A stretch of DNA of 64,000 nt from positions 1-64,000 of IMG/VR virus record IMGVR_UViG_3300044994_000386; one strand, 5' to 3'. Source of the stretch: a virus. This document shows positions 34,570 through 44,030 of this stretch, piece by piece; position 1 is the first letter of the stretch, and the number at the start of each line of letters is the position of its first letter. Under the pieces are notes generated by a model. The model ran no database searches, was not told where the DNA came from, and saw nothing but the letters and a program-made list of their open reading frames with translations. A program made the position numbers and the translations under genes.

Positions 34570-34580
34570 TTATATATTAA
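34570..34580 (-). promoter_or_regulatory. Late-type promoter of the gp25 gene
   Basis: Minus-strand TTAATATATAA lies three bases from the ATG of the gp25 gene, a certain late structural gene. This supports a late role for the core elsewhere. The rest of 34581-34742 contains no gene or clear structure. Confidence 0.6.
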
Positions 34581-34742
34581 CTTTATATATATACATTATA
34601 TGAAGTATTAAAAAATTATTTTTTTAACGACAAATAGTCTTAATTAATAATAGTAATAGTTTTAAAAAAAAATATAAGAGGTCAAGCAGTAAAAACGTTA
34701 AGGTTAAGAATTAATTAATTGGCTACAAAGAGTTAAAGATAT

Positions 34743-35720
34743 CTAAAATAATTCTTTGAATTTACCAATTACTGTCATTCCAAGTACAATAGGGTCTGTA
34801 CTAGTTTCTAATAATCTAGTATGTTCGGTGATGATATAATTAGCTTGAAACAATTTGTCTATATTTTCTCTTTTCTCATTAATTGACCACTCAATAAAAG
34901 GTCGACCTAAAAAAAATAACATTTCATCAATCTTTTCAGCACCAAAATTATTCATTAACCAATGATAACAATATTCATAAGATTTTGATTTATCATAAAT
35001 CAAATTATAAAGATCTAATTTTAATTTAATATTCATGTTTGGAGTTGAGGCACTACTTTCACCAGTTTGTTTAAAATTATCCACTTCAATTAAAATAGCA
35101 CGTATATCAGGAAATTTTTTGTTAATAATCCTGATCAACTCATCCTTTGAAATCTCAAATCCTTCATTCTTAGCGATCACATCTTGTACACGCTTGTAAA
35201 TTCCTATTTTAAGAGCCTTTTCTTCTTCCTGATTCTGGGCATCAAAATTAACCTCAACAAACCTTGAACGAATTCCAGCTGAAACTTTATTGATGTGATT
35301 TGTGTTTAAAATGAATCTTACATTCTTAGCTGAGTACTCTTCAATATAGGCTTTGAGTGCATCTTGATATTGTGCAGATGTTCTTTCAAACTCATCCAAA
35401 AAAACATACTTCATTGAATCAGATGTAATTGTAGATTCAATATCAAAGCCCATATAAACCCTAGAGCAAAAAGAATCAATCTTTTCGCGTAAAGTATCAA
35501 TCGAGGTATAAAACGAAGAATTAATTTCCAAAAAAGGTTTATCTTTAGTATACTTACCTATTAATATTCGAGCTAGTGTGGTTTTACCTGTGCCAAAATG
35601 ACCATATAAAATAACATTTTGTGTTAAACCTTTTTCAAAAATTTTACGGATTCTTGGAAGTAAGATAATTTCATCTAAGGTCTTAGGTCTATATTTTTCA
35701 GAAAGTAATAATTGCTTCAT
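34743..35720 (-). CDS. 44: Sliding clamp loader subunit (T4 gp44-like)
   Basis: Predicted 325 aa; T4 gp44 is 319 aa. It is the AAA+ ATPase that loads the gp45 clamp at primer ends. The family order is complete: SEKYRPKTLDEIILLPRIRK at residues 7-26, Walker A YGHFGTGKTTLAR near 40, Walker B YVFLDEFERTS near 107, sensor 1 FILNTNHINKVS near 137 and the arginine finger GIRSRF near 150. The partner gp62 and clamp gp45 are outside the window. No late core precedes it, consistent with early or middle expression. Confidence 0.92.
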   Translation of the reverse strand: MKQLLLSEKYRPKTLDEIILLPRIRKIFEKGLTQNVILYGHFGTGKTTLARILIGKYTKDKPFLEINSSFYTSIDTLREKIDSFCSRVYMGFDIESTITSDSMKYVFLDEFERTSAQYQDALKAYIEEYSAKNVRFILNTNHINKVSAGIRSRFVEVNFDAQNQEEEKALKIGIYKRVQDVIAKNEGFEISKDELIRIINKKFPDIRAILIEVDNFKQTGESSASTPNMNIKLKLDLYNLIYDKSKSYEYCYHWLMNNFGAEKIDEMLFFLGRPFIEWSINEKRENIDKLFQANYIITEHTRLLETSTDPIVLGMTVIGKFKELF

Positions 35721-35766
35721 ATCATTTATAATTTGTCATGATTATAAGTTGAAGCACATCTGAAGT

Positions 35767-36477
35767 TTATATTTCTTTTAATTGTAAAATAAAGGTATTT
35801 AGGTTTCCTAAATTTGATGAATCGGAAAAACATTCAATTTCTAAATTATGAGATTTGAAATCGATTTTTTTTAATTGTATTTTAATCAAATTTTTGATTC
35901 TAAAAAATTCTTTTTTAATCTCTTTCAATTTCTTTTTAGCATCTATCGAATCATAATGATCAAATTCTTTATATAATTGATCAATCTCATTCTTATCACA
36001 AGATAACTCTTCTTCATTAATGTGAAATTCTATTGAAAAAATGGGTTGTTTTTGCCAATTATAAAATTGATCAATTTCTAAACTATCAATAATTTTACCA
36101 CCTAAAATCTCATATTCTAAAACTGGTTTTAATAATTCTTTAATTTCTGATTTAGTGTGTTTTGCTTTCTTAGTTGTTATAGATAAATAATAAAGATCTT
36201 CAACTATCTGTAATTTTTCTTTTTTTCTGTAATCAGATTTTTCGAGTTCATTGATAAGACAATCTATGTTGAAATTGTATGGCTTTTTACCAGATCTTGA
36301 CCATCCTTTATTCATGTCTAAACAACCGGTAAATAAAGAACTACACTTACCATAAAATCCACCAAATGATTCTGTAGCACCAATTGACCAAAGATAATCA
36401 GACATATCAACTATTATTTCTAGTTTTTGCCTTAAGCTCACTCCGTTCTGTGATTCAAAATATTTTAAATACTTCAT
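35767..36477 (-). CDS. Putative internal head protein
   Basis: Predicted 236 aa, starting MKYLKYFESQNGVSLRQKLE with the capsid-targeting-like leader. A segment with conserved-looking Gly, Cys and Trp follows (GFYGKCSSLFTGCLDMNKGW), then a Lys-rich helical region. I recognise no domain. It lies just upstream of gp44 on the same strand; an alternative promoter-like stretch (AAAACTAATATAATCT) precedes its ATG. Packaging is inferred. Confidence 0.62.
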   Translation of the reverse strand: MKYLKYFESQNGVSLRQKLEIIVDMSDYLWSIGATESFGGFYGKCSSLFTGCLDMNKGWSRSGKKPYNFNIDCLINELEKSDYRKKEKLQIVEDLYYLSITTKKAKHTKSEIKELLKPVLEYEILGGKIIDSLEIDQFYNWQKQPIFSIEFHINEEELSCDKNEIDQLYKEFDHYDSIDAKKKLKEIKKEFFRIKNLIKIQLKKIDFKSHNLEIECFSDSSNLGNLNTFILQLKEI

Positions 36478-36607
36478 TATTAGATTATATTAGTTTTAAT
36501 AATATCACCGGAATATCACGACTTTTAAGTCTGACATATTCGTTGTTGTATTTTTTTTTATATATTATTTCGAGTAATGGAATTATGATAATTTTATATA
36601 TAACTCT

Positions 36608-37399
36608 ATGATTGGAGAAAGATTTAATTTTGACGACGTATTTTTTAGAGATTTAACTGTATGTGTTTTAGATACATTAGAAGGCCAAATTAAATGGACG
36701 AATCGATTTAGTTCGGGTAACCGAGTAGTTAATGTACCTTTTTATTATTCAATTACTGGTGATGAAAGATTCTTAATGGATTCTTTTTCTGATGACGTGG
36801 TTTCGGAAAATAGATTTGTAGATTTAAACACTGATATCATACCGCGCGGTCATTTGACGTTAACGGGATTTGATATTCGTTCTGATGAGTTTGCGAATCC
36901 GAATGTCTGGCTCAAGATGGTAATTGAAAATGATGCTGAAATTAGAAAAGTGTTAACTAAAATTAGAGCTATTCCTATTTCATGTAAATATGATCTTACT
37001 ATACTTTTAGAATCTGAAATTGATGTTTTTAAATGTAGCCAATCAATTATGGATACCTTGTGGCTCTATAAATTTATGTACTTTGAACATAACTTTATGA
37101 ATATTGATGCCGTGATGCTTTTACCAGATTCAAATCAAATCGAAATTTCAAGAGAAAAAAGCCTGACTTCTGATAATCAAATCAAGTTATCATTATCCCT
37201 TGAAGTTCAAACTTATTATCCAGCATTTAGAAAACCTACAGTAAATCCTGACGGTAGTTTTGACCTAACAAGTCAAGGAAACGGCAGTCCTAAAAATGAT
37301 TTATTTGATATCATGGTATATCCTAAAAAAACAAAGTGGTATACTAATATTTTAGAGGCCAGAAAACGATTCAAAGGGGGACAATCTAACACAAATTGA
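36608..37399 (+). CDS. Tail completion / sheath terminator protein (T4 gp15-like)
   Basis: Predicted 263 aa; T4 gp15 is 272 aa. gp15 caps the sheath and tube and joins tail to head. Matching features are VVNVPFYYSITGDERFLMDS near residue 45, PRGHLTLTGFDIRSDEFANP near 83, a mid-domain ISCKYDLTILLESEID, and a C-terminal LSLSLEVQTYYPAF strand. The pattern fits gp15-type neck proteins best, but gp13/gp14 roles cannot be excluded. TTTTATATATAACTCT directly precedes the ATG, the late-type arrangement. Confidence 0.6.
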   Translation: MIGERFNFDDVFFRDLTVCVLDTLEGQIKWTNRFSSGNRVVNVPFYYSITGDERFLMDSFSDDVVSENRFVDLNTDIIPRGHLTLTGFDIRSDEFANPNVWLKMVIENDAEIRKVLTKIRAIPISCKYDLTILLESEIDVFKCSQSIMDTLWLYKFMYFEHNFMNIDAVMLLPDSNQIEISREKSLTSDNQIKLSLSLEVQTYYPAFRKPTVNPDGSFDLTSQGNGSPKNDLFDIMVYPKKTKWYTNILEARKRFKGGQSNTN

Positions 37400-37490
37400 G
37401 ATAATCTAATAAGTTACCAAAATGAGAAAAAATGAGTTTTGGAACTAAATATATAGGTATAATAAACATAAAAAATAACAATTCACAATT

Positions 37491-38774
37491 ATGAAGAATA
37501 TTAAATTGGAGCTATTCAACTTCAGAAAAAAATTAACCGTTGATCAAGAGGAAGTATCTAGAATCATTGAGTCTCATATGAATGCTTGTAATGATTTCTC
37601 TGAGAAACAGATTATCATGTCGTTGAATGAAAAATTAAAGATGTATACTTTTGACAAAAAGGTTAAGTCTTTACTTGAGTCATTGAATAGTGACATGGAA
37701 AACTATAAATTGGTATATGAATTGAAACATTTATATAATGTGTTGAATAGTAAAAATCAAGGTGAACTTTATAGACAACCTATAAACGTACTTTTACAAA
37801 CAATTAATTTAGAAAGTGACCAAGATAGAATGGATAAGGTTCTTAATGAACTTGCTGTTTATGATTGGGTTCCTGAAATTAAATTATTTGTTCATAATTT
37901 AACTAAATCTCCAGAACAAAAAGCTAACTTACTTTCTGGTGGTAAAGGTGAATCAGTTTATACAATTGTTGAACAAGTTGAAAATGGATACTTATGTATG
38001 GTTAGCGACTCTTGGTTCTTACTTTCCGAAAATAATATCGAAAAGACTCTTTTAGATACTCATATTAAAGATGAAAATCAATTAAAAGTTCTTAATAACT
38101 TATCAACAGCAATGAAGTTTGCTTCAATTGATGAAGATAGAATAAACTTTAGAATTTCTGAGAACTTAACTATCGGTTTATCAGTTTCTAAAAAAGGTAT
38201 TATTTACATTAACGATGATGAGATGAACAAAGAAACTACATTAGAATCTTTATTCTCATCTCCTATTATCCCAATTGTAAACAAAAACTTTTATCCGTTG
38301 TTACTTGAAACATCAAATAACTTAGATAAATTTGTAGAGTTAGATGTTGTTAAAAGAGTTTCTAACTTAGTCAATCCTTACTTAGAGGTATACGCTTTTA
38401 ATTATAAAAATTCTATTTATCTTTATAGATGTGATGAGAGATATGGCAATTCATTTTTCAAATATGATTCGGCTCTTGAGTTAGTAAATGAAGTTAAAAG
38501 CGAATTAAATTATGATTTGACTTATTTTTATGAAAATAAATTAAGTGAAGAATTGATTGTTAAAAGAAAACTTGAAGATAAAGAAAGAGAAATTACTTTG
38601 AAACTCGAAGATGTTAATTTCAATATTTCAAAAATTAAATCATCAGTTCAATTTTTAGGCGAATCAGAAGTATTAAAAAAAGCTTTAAGTAACTTAGAAA
38701 AAAGAAAATCGGCTCTTGAGGTTGAATTACAATCAATAAAAGAAAGTCAATATAAAGAAAGAGTAAAAATTTAA
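37491..38774 (+). CDS. Unknown protein, possible structural role
   Basis: Predicted 427 aa. It is predominantly helical at the N-terminus (QEEVSRIIESHMNACNDFSE), with a mixed middle (GKGESVYTIVEQVENGYLCM) and a C-terminal coiled coil (EREITLKLEDVNFNISKIKS). No domain is recognised and there is no packaging leader; MKNIKLELFNF is only loosely similar. It forms its own unit: an AT-rich promoter region upstream with TATATAGGTATAATA and a strong terminator downstream. Such isolated strong units are often abundant structural proteins. Confidence 0.6.
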   Translation: MKNIKLELFNFRKKLTVDQEEVSRIIESHMNACNDFSEKQIIMSLNEKLKMYTFDKKVKSLLESLNSDMENYKLVYELKHLYNVLNSKNQGELYRQPINVLLQTINLESDQDRMDKVLNELAVYDWVPEIKLFVHNLTKSPEQKANLLSGGKGESVYTIVEQVENGYLCMVSDSWFLLSENNIEKTLLDTHIKDENQLKVLNNLSTAMKFASIDEDRINFRISENLTIGLSVSKKGIIYINDDEMNKETTLESLFSSPIIPIVNKNFYPLLLETSNNLDKFVELDVVKRVSNLVNPYLEVYAFNYKNSIYLYRCDERYGNSFFKYDSALELVNEVKSELNYDLTYFYENKLSEELIVKRKLEDKEREITLKLEDVNFNISKIKSSVQFLGESEVLKKALSNLEKRKSALEVELQSIKESQYKERVKI

Positions 38775-38784
38775 TCATAAAATT

Positions 38785-38816
38785 AAAAAAAAAGCTTCAT
38801 TGAAGCTTTTTTTTTT
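38785..38816 (+). terminator. Strong intrinsic terminator
   Basis: AAAAAGCTTCA / TGAAGCTTTTT, an almost loop-less perfect inverted repeat with a run of ten T, 11 bp after the 427-aa gene. Confidence 0.8.
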
Positions 38817-38863
38817 GTTTTTTAAAATAAACAATACGATTATATATAATATAACATGAAAGC

Positions 38864-39280
38864 ATGAAATTTTTAAGGGCTAATTGCTCTACAAAAAAAA
38901 ATAAATGCTTAATTATGTACCTACACAACAAAGATCTCTATGTAGAAATTATTGTATCGAAGGCACAAGGAAAATTGACGAACAAATCGAAATTAATGTT
39001 GGAAATCTTAGCAAAGCGGACTATTAAAAAAATGAGATATTGGAATAATGATGATAAGATGGATTGCTATCAAAGTGGTTTATTAGATATGTTTTCTAAT
39101 TGGTATAACTTCAATGAGGAAAAAAGTGACAATGCTTTTGCATACTTCACTGAAATCTTTAAACGGGGAATCGCCAAAGGTTACAACGAACTCTACAAAA
39201 AGAAAGGTGATAATGATCATCAAATTAAATTGATAAGTTTAGATTCTTCAAACGATGGAATGGGACTTCACTCAATTTAA
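38864..39280 (+). CDS. 55: Late-transcription sigma factor (T4 gp55-like)
   Basis: Predicted 138 aa; T4 gp55 is 185 aa. gp55 replaces the host sigma on RNA polymerase and recognises only a TATA-type -10 element. The sigma region 2 analogue is clear: KMRYWNNDDKMDCYQSGLLD, then FSNWYNFNEEKSDNAFAYFT, then EIFKRGIAKGYNELYKKKG. Alignment of the family start (MYLHNKDLYVEIIVSKAQGK) suggests the functional start could be the ATG at 38915 rather than 38864. It probably reads the TTAATATATAA cores in this window. Its own upstream sequence (GATTATATATAATATAAC) is similar, suggesting autoregulation. Confidence 0.8.
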   Translation: MKFLRANCSTKKNKCLIMYLHNKDLYVEIIVSKAQGKLTNKSKLMLEILAKRTIKKMRYWNNDDKMDCYQSGLLDMFSNWYNFNEEKSDNAFAYFTEIFKRGIAKGYNELYKKKGDNDHQIKLISLDSSNDGMGLHSI

Positions 39281-39285
39281 ACAAA

Positions 39286-39313
39286 AAAAAACCACCATAT
39301 GAGTGGTTTTTTT
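39286..39313. terminator. Bidirectional intrinsic terminator
   Basis: AAAACCAC / GTGGTTTT with flanking A and T runs, between the convergent sigma and glutamine synthetase genes. Confidence 0.75.
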
Positions 39314-39341
39314 GTTTACTAAAATTTAAGCATATATTTTA

Positions 39342-40448
39342 TTAAGCTTCGGTTTCTATTTCGACTTCACTATAAACAGTTTTGATCATTCTTTCAGATA
39401 CTAAATAAGGATCACAATTTGATGCTGGTCTTCTATCTTCAAAATAACCTCTACCTTCAACTAATGCTTGAGCTGGTATTCTAATCGAAGTATCACGTGT
39501 ACTATAACCAAAACTAAACTCATGTATACCAGATGTCTCATGAGCCCCAGTCAATCTCTTTTCATTGTGTAGACCATATACTTCAATATGGGCCATGTGA
39601 TTTTTTTCTAATTTACGCATTGTTTGTTTAATTATTTCAAATCCACCTTCTTGTCTCATTTCTTTACTTGAAAAATTAACGTGACAACCGGTTCCATTCC
39701 AATCCCCCTCTATTGGCTTTGGATGTAATGAAACATTAACGTTGTGTTTTTCAGCTACCCTTTGTAGAATATATCTTGCGACCCAAAGTTGATCAGAACC
39801 ATTTAGTGCGGTTACTGGACCAATTTGAAATTCCCATTGACCAAGCAAAACCTCGGCATTAATACCCGAAATATCTAAACCAATTTGTATACACATGTTC
39901 ATGTGCTCTTCAGCGATTTCTCTACCAACAACTGTATCCGCGCCAATGCCACAATAATAATCACCTTGTGGTCGAGGTTGACCAGATTTTCCTGACTTAA
40001 ATCCTAAAGGTAGACCAATTCCTTCACCAAAAGGCATTTCTGGCTTATGTGTTAAAGTATATTCCTGTTCCCAGCCAAACCAGGGTAGATCTGATTTATT
40101 ATTATAACCATTTGTATTCTCTTTTAATCCAAGTTTTTCTATAATTTCTTGTAATTTTCTACGGTGATTGGTTTTATGTGGATTGCCTTCTGGATCTAAT
40201 ACTTCACATAACACTAATTTATCCATTTTTCCTCTAAAAGGATCATTTGTTATAAAAACTGGTTTTAATAGACAGTCTGTGTTTTTATTTTTTCCAGATT
40301 TGGCTTGTTTGGTTGAACTACCATCAAACGACCAAATTGGATAATCTTCAGGATTTGTGGAATCAATCGATTCGGAAATTTTAGTTTTACTTCTTAATTG
40401 TTGTGGATTTGATCCATCTAACCAAATGTATTCTAGTTTAACTTTCAT
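39342..40448 (-). CDS. glnA: Glutamine synthetase, GSII (eukaryote-like) type
   Basis: Predicted 368 aa, the length of type II enzymes, which make glutamine from glutamate, ammonia and ATP. All signature segments are present: WSFDGSSTKQA near residue 40, PWFGWEQEYTL near 125, YYCGIGADTVVGREIAEEHM near 165, GQWEFQIGPV near 205, KPIEGDWNGTGCHVNFSS near 245, RLTGAHETSGIHEFSFG near 295 and RIPAQALVEGRGYFEDRRPA near 320. The gene appears intact. It is an auxiliary metabolic gene that could raise glutamine supply for nucleotide synthesis or counter host nitrogen signalling. The minus-strand upstream region contains TATAAATA, the exact T4 late element, 20-odd bases from the ATG. Confidence 0.93.
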   Translation of the reverse strand: MKVKLEYIWLDGSNPQQLRSKTKISESIDSTNPEDYPIWSFDGSSTKQAKSGKNKNTDCLLKPVFITNDPFRGKMDKLVLCEVLDPEGNPHKTNHRRKLQEIIEKLGLKENTNGYNNKSDLPWFGWEQEYTLTHKPEMPFGEGIGLPLGFKSGKSGQPRPQGDYYCGIGADTVVGREIAEEHMNMCIQIGLDISGINAEVLLGQWEFQIGPVTALNGSDQLWVARYILQRVAEKHNVNVSLHPKPIEGDWNGTGCHVNFSSKEMRQEGGFEIIKQTMRKLEKNHMAHIEVYGLHNEKRLTGAHETSGIHEFSFGYSTRDTSIRIPAQALVEGRGYFEDRRPASNCDPYLVSERMIKTVYSEVEIETEA

Positions 40449-40533
40449 ATATTTTTTTATTTTTATTATTTATACAATGACCTAAAAAACTAGTTTTGAT
40501 TTTTAAGATATAAACTAAAAAAATTTATAAGAC

Positions 40534-40836
40534 ATGAAAGTATACTTACAATATTGGGAAGAATCTGAAAGAGATTGGGGTGTTAGACCTGATGGCTGTT
40601 CTATTCATTTAGATTTAGAATCTCATGCAAATTACATTGATGAAGTTTATAGGGATAGAACATTTCATCAACATGTTCCTAATGAGTATGATAGAATCGT
40701 TGGTGATCCAATTAAAGTTAGGGTGTCTGAAAAATTATACGAGGATTTATTAAAAAAGAAGAGCCTCAGGTTATCTGAAGTTGAGACAAACAACTTAATA
40801 AAATTTAATGAAATAATTTTAAATGATCTGGCTTAA
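40534..40836 (+). CDS. Unknown small protein
   Basis: Predicted 100 aa (MKVYLQYWEESERDWGVRPD, then GCSIHLDLESHANYIDEVYR). The arrangement of aromatic and acidic residues resembles small phage proteins of unknown function. No motif is assignable. It overlaps the next membrane-protein gene by 14 bp, so translation is probably coupled. Confidence 0.65.
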   Translation: MKVYLQYWEESERDWGVRPDGCSIHLDLESHANYIDEVYRDRTFHQHVPNEYDRIVGDPIKVRVSEKLYEDLLKKKSLRLSEVETNNLIKFNEIILNDLA

Positions 40837-41161
40837 AATATTATTTTATTCACTTAGTTTTTTATTTGTATGGGTTGAGTTTTATCATATGATAAACAAA
40901 CACCTAATTTATGATAATAATCACCAAAAGTCTTTATTAGATAGGCTATTCTTTTTTTCAAAATTTATTTATGCTATTTGGATAATCGTGGGTTTATTTT
41001 CTAACTTATGGATTTATTTTCTTTGCATATTGATGATTTCTATTTTGAGATATCCTATACTATGGTTTAGTAACTCTAAAATGTTATTTCTTTATGAATT
41101 AGTAAATACACCAACATCAGTATTATTTTTGATGGTGATTTTTGGATTTGGATTATTTTAA
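40823..41161 (+). CDS. Small integral membrane protein
   Basis: Predicted 112 aa with about three membrane segments: LKILFYSLSFLFVWVEFYHM at the start, FIYAIWIIVGLFSNLWIYFL in the middle and TSVLFLMVIFGFGLF at the end. No conserved family is recognised. Position near no lysis gene gives no support for a holin, although a three-segment holin is formally possible. It converges with the gp4-like gene, overlapping by 9 bp. Confidence 0.55.
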   Translation: MIWLKILFYSLSFLFVWVEFYHMINKHLIYDNNHQKSLLDRLFFFSKFIYAIWIIVGLFSNLWIYFLCILMISILRYPILWFSNSKMLFLYELVNTPTSVLFLMVIFGFGLF

Positions 41162-41656
41162 CCTTTCCTCAGTTATAATAATAAACTCAAATCCTTTTCT
41201 TTCACACCATTCAATCATATATTTCCATTTACTCAAGTTCTTATTCCACATTTTGAGTGCATACTCGAAATTTTTTAACTGTTTGGCTGTTGGATTATGT
41301 GGTATCTTAGGTTCTTTTGTTTCCGAGCTATGTTTAACTTCGGCTACTACTTTAGCGATTGATCCATCGCTTCTTACAAGTTCATAGTAAAAATCGGGAT
41401 AATAGGTGTGTTTTGTAGTTTCCCACGTCTCTTTTTCATTCACATATTCTGTTTTTTCATATGGAATTTTAATATATTCTGAAGACCAAAATTTAATATT
41501 TTCATTATTATCTAAATAAATCATCATTTTATGTTCAAGACTTGAACGATAGTAGACACCACCTTTACTATTCGCTTTTATTAGCTTTTCTTTGTTTTTA
41601 GGAATAAATAATCCTTGTTTATATAGACCGCCAGAACGAGGAGCAATATTCAACAT
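41153..41656 (-). CDS. 4: Head completion nuclease (T4 gp4-like, PD-(D/E)xK fold)
   Basis: Predicted 167 aa; T4 gp4 is 150 aa. gp4 is needed to finish DNA-filled heads before tail joining. The TnsA-like nuclease pattern is visible: YRSSLEHKMMIYLDNNENIK near residue 35, FWSSEYIKIPYEK near 55, the metal ligands in HTYYPDFYYEL near 85 and VVAEVKHSSE near 102 (D...ExK). The C-terminal KWKYMIEWCERKGFEFIIIT strand is also typical. Confidence 0.7.
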   Translation of the reverse strand: MLNIAPRSGGLYKQGLFIPKNKEKLIKANSKGGVYYRSSLEHKMMIYLDNNENIKFWSSEYIKIPYEKTEYVNEKETWETTKHTYYPDFYYELVRSDGSIAKVVAEVKHSSETKEPKIPHNPTAKQLKNFEYALKMWNKNLSKWKYMIEWCERKGFEFIIITEERLK

Positions 41657-41705
41657 AACTTATAGATTTAATTATTATATATATGTATAATATATATATT
41701 TATTT

Positions 41706-42383
41706 ATGAAGCATCTAAATAAATTTAATGAAATTTGGAAACAAGAACCAGAAGAACGTTACATAATAAATAAATATTTAGATATTTTAAAGGATGGTAA
41801 AGAATTAAATCAAAATCAAAAAGATTTTATTAATAGGTATTTCGAATATCCGGATCTTTATGACATCACATCTAAATGGCTTCAAAATAAATTTGATACT
41901 TTTTCAAAATATAATATCGAAGAAATCGAAGATAGATTGGTAGAATTCTTTGATCAAATTATTCATTGGGATCCATATTTGATGTTTTCATTATATATGA
42001 AATACTCAGGCGGTGAAAGCTGGCTTAGTATATATCCAGAAAAATTAAATGACCCAAAATATTTACTAACCGAACTATCATATGTTTTTTCAGATTTACT
42101 ATTCCACACAAAGACTAGAAAATATTCTAAACCAGAATTCACAATAGATTATTATTTAGAAAATAAAAGACCAGCCATAAGCATCCATTTCAATAGAGCC
42201 TATCAAAGTCGAGAGTCTTACAACTTGTTGTTTTTAGAAGATTTAAGTGATAAAATTGTTAATCGCCTTTCTCAGTTGTATAAAATAGTCGATGTCATGT
42301 CAGATAATAACAGACATAACAGTAGATTATATGATCCGGAAACTGATGTAAACGATTATATTTTGACTTTAATCATTGAATAA
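41706..42383 (+). CDS. Putative internal head protein
   Basis: Predicted 225 aa, starting MKHLNKFNEIWKQEPEERYI with the capsid-targeting-like leader. The rest is an alpha/beta protein without recognisable motifs (ESWLSIYPEKLNDPKYLLTE; ISIHFNRAYQSRESYNLLFL). The upstream AT-only stretch (AATATATATATTTATTT) is a probable promoter next to the ATG. Packaging is inferred from the leader. Confidence 0.63.
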   Translation: MKHLNKFNEIWKQEPEERYIINKYLDILKDGKELNQNQKDFINRYFEYPDLYDITSKWLQNKFDTFSKYNIEEIEDRLVEFFDQIIHWDPYLMFSLYMKYSGGESWLSIYPEKLNDPKYLLTELSYVFSDLLFHTKTRKYSKPEFTIDYYLENKRPAISIHFNRAYQSRESYNLLFLEDLSDKIVNRLSQLYKIVDVMSDNNRHNSRLYDPETDVNDYILTLIIE

Positions 42384-42404
42384 TTCATTTAGGGGTTTTG
42401 AGAT

Positions 42405-42415
42405 TTAATATATAA
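42405..42415 (+). promoter_or_regulatory. Late-type promoter of the tail-fibre cluster
   Basis: The core TTAATATATAA ends 21 bp before the 524-aa fibre-type gene. It leaves a short real leader, unlike the cores that touch the start codon. Confidence 0.5.
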
Positions 42416-42436
42416 ATCAAAATTGATTAATATTTA

Positions 42437-44011
42437 ATGTCAACTTATAGCTATAGTACACCACCAACTGATGCAACTAATCTAAACGACATTACTGCGA
42501 TACTGAATCAGTTACCAGATAATACATCTAAGCAAATCACACCAAAGGATGTAAGAGATGCCATTTTTTCTACTTGGGAAAATATTATTTTCAAACCGAC
42601 TGGATTGACATCTGGACACGGCTATATCGGATTAGATTCAGGTATCAATGGCTTAACACAGAGTAAAGTTTATTTTGGTAAAAGACGAGCTTCTGGTAAA
42701 GATGTTATGAATCCTACACTTTTGGGTAGTAATACTGATTTTTTCTTTTTCAATAACAAAAGTGATACAGCTACACAAAACACTAAAATTTCTATTTTAT
42801 CAGGTACTAATTCATCATTATATAGTTTGGCTCCCTATCTGGAATCTAAAATTGTAAACGGACTCTCTTATTCCTATATAGACTTAAATATTATAAATAA
42901 CTCGACTGATAGTAATGGCTTGTATGGTGGAAATATCAATATAGGTACTGATGGAGTAAGAGGCTACACAGCGGGTGGAAACGTCTCTATTAATGGAATG
43001 ATATTTCCAAAATATATTGCTCCAAATTCACCTGAAGCAAATGCCATAGATGGTTATGTTTTAAAGTATAACAGTAATGGGTATTTGACTTGGGAAAGTT
43101 CAGCGGGTACTATTGATAATATCACATCATCTGGTACCGTTTCAATTATTGGAAGTCCTGTTTTAATTAACAACCAAGAGACTAATTTTTTAACAGACGC
43201 AACCCCTGTTGTTCAAGCGATTGGCTCTATTCCAGTAGGCTACACGTTTAGCAATGAAAATATCGTTGAGGTTGTTAGAAAAATAATTTATCCTTATTTA
43301 TCTCCTCAAGTTTCAATGGTTTTAAATGCAACACCAATTGGAACAAATCCGCCATCATACACGACATCAGGAACAAATAATTTGATAGTTGAAATGGGTA
43401 ACGTTGCTACGTTTACTTATACATATACCATAACAAAGAGGAGTAATAATATAACATCTGTAACATCAGTAAATCTTTGGAACTTACCCGGTGTTCCAAT
43501 TACATCAACAGTCACCTCAACTCGAACAAATAACCCATCAGCAGCAGAAGTTTCTATATTTGGAACCAAAACCTTCACTTTAACTGTAAGTGACGGTACA
43601 TCAAGTGATTCTTCAAGTGCTACTATTAGAAAAATATTACCTTTCTTTTATGGCACCAGTACTACGGTAGTTAATTTTAATTCTTTTCAAAGTATTGTTT
43701 CAAGTTTGACAAAAAACGTTAAGGATAAAAGTGACACAACTGTACCATTATCAGGTAACAATGTTTGTATTTATTTTGCTTATCCTTCTTTACATGGAAC
43801 ATTAAGTGCCATAATAGATAATAATGGGTTTGATATCACATCATCGTTTTCGACTAGTCTAATTTCGATTAATTCACCTGAGGGCTATTGGTCATTGCAA
43901 AATTATAGAGTTTATATATACACAAGTGGTGGGACATCACCCGCTACAACATCTGTTGGTTTACCACCAACATATTTAAATCCGGTAAACTATCAATTTA
44001 AGTTTTTTTAA
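42437..44011 (+). CDS. Tail-fibre or baseplate-appendage structural protein
   Basis: Predicted 524 aa. It has the Gly/Ser/Thr/Asn-rich beta composition of phage fibre proteins. The N-terminal segment (DITAILNQLPDNTSKQITPK, then DVRDAIFSTWENI) is like the attachment region of fibres. The middle repeat-like region includes YGGNINIGTDGVRGYTAGGN. Residues 300-400 (NLIVEMGNVATFTYTYTITK) look like an Ig-like domain. It heads a three-gene plus-strand run with the next two genes. Receptor-binding specificity cannot be read. Confidence 0.65.
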   Translation: MSTYSYSTPPTDATNLNDITAILNQLPDNTSKQITPKDVRDAIFSTWENIIFKPTGLTSGHGYIGLDSGINGLTQSKVYFGKRRASGKDVMNPTLLGSNTDFFFFNNKSDTATQNTKISILSGTNSSLYSLAPYLESKIVNGLSYSYIDLNIINNSTDSNGLYGGNINIGTDGVRGYTAGGNVSINGMIFPKYIAPNSPEANAIDGYVLKYNSNGYLTWESSAGTIDNITSSGTVSIIGSPVLINNQETNFLTDATPVVQAIGSIPVGYTFSNENIVEVVRKIIYPYLSPQVSMVLNATPIGTNPPSYTTSGTNNLIVEMGNVATFTYTYTITKRSNNITSVTSVNLWNLPGVPITSTVTSTRTNNPSAAEVSIFGTKTFTLTVSDGTSSDSSSATIRKILPFFYGTSTTVVNFNSFQSIVSSLTKNVKDKSDTTVPLSGNNVCIYFAYPSLHGTLSAIIDNNGFDITSSFSTSLISINSPEGYWSLQNYRVYIYTSGGTSPATTSVGLPPTYLNPVNYQFKFF

Positions 44012-44030
44012 AAATTAAAAAAAAAATAAT

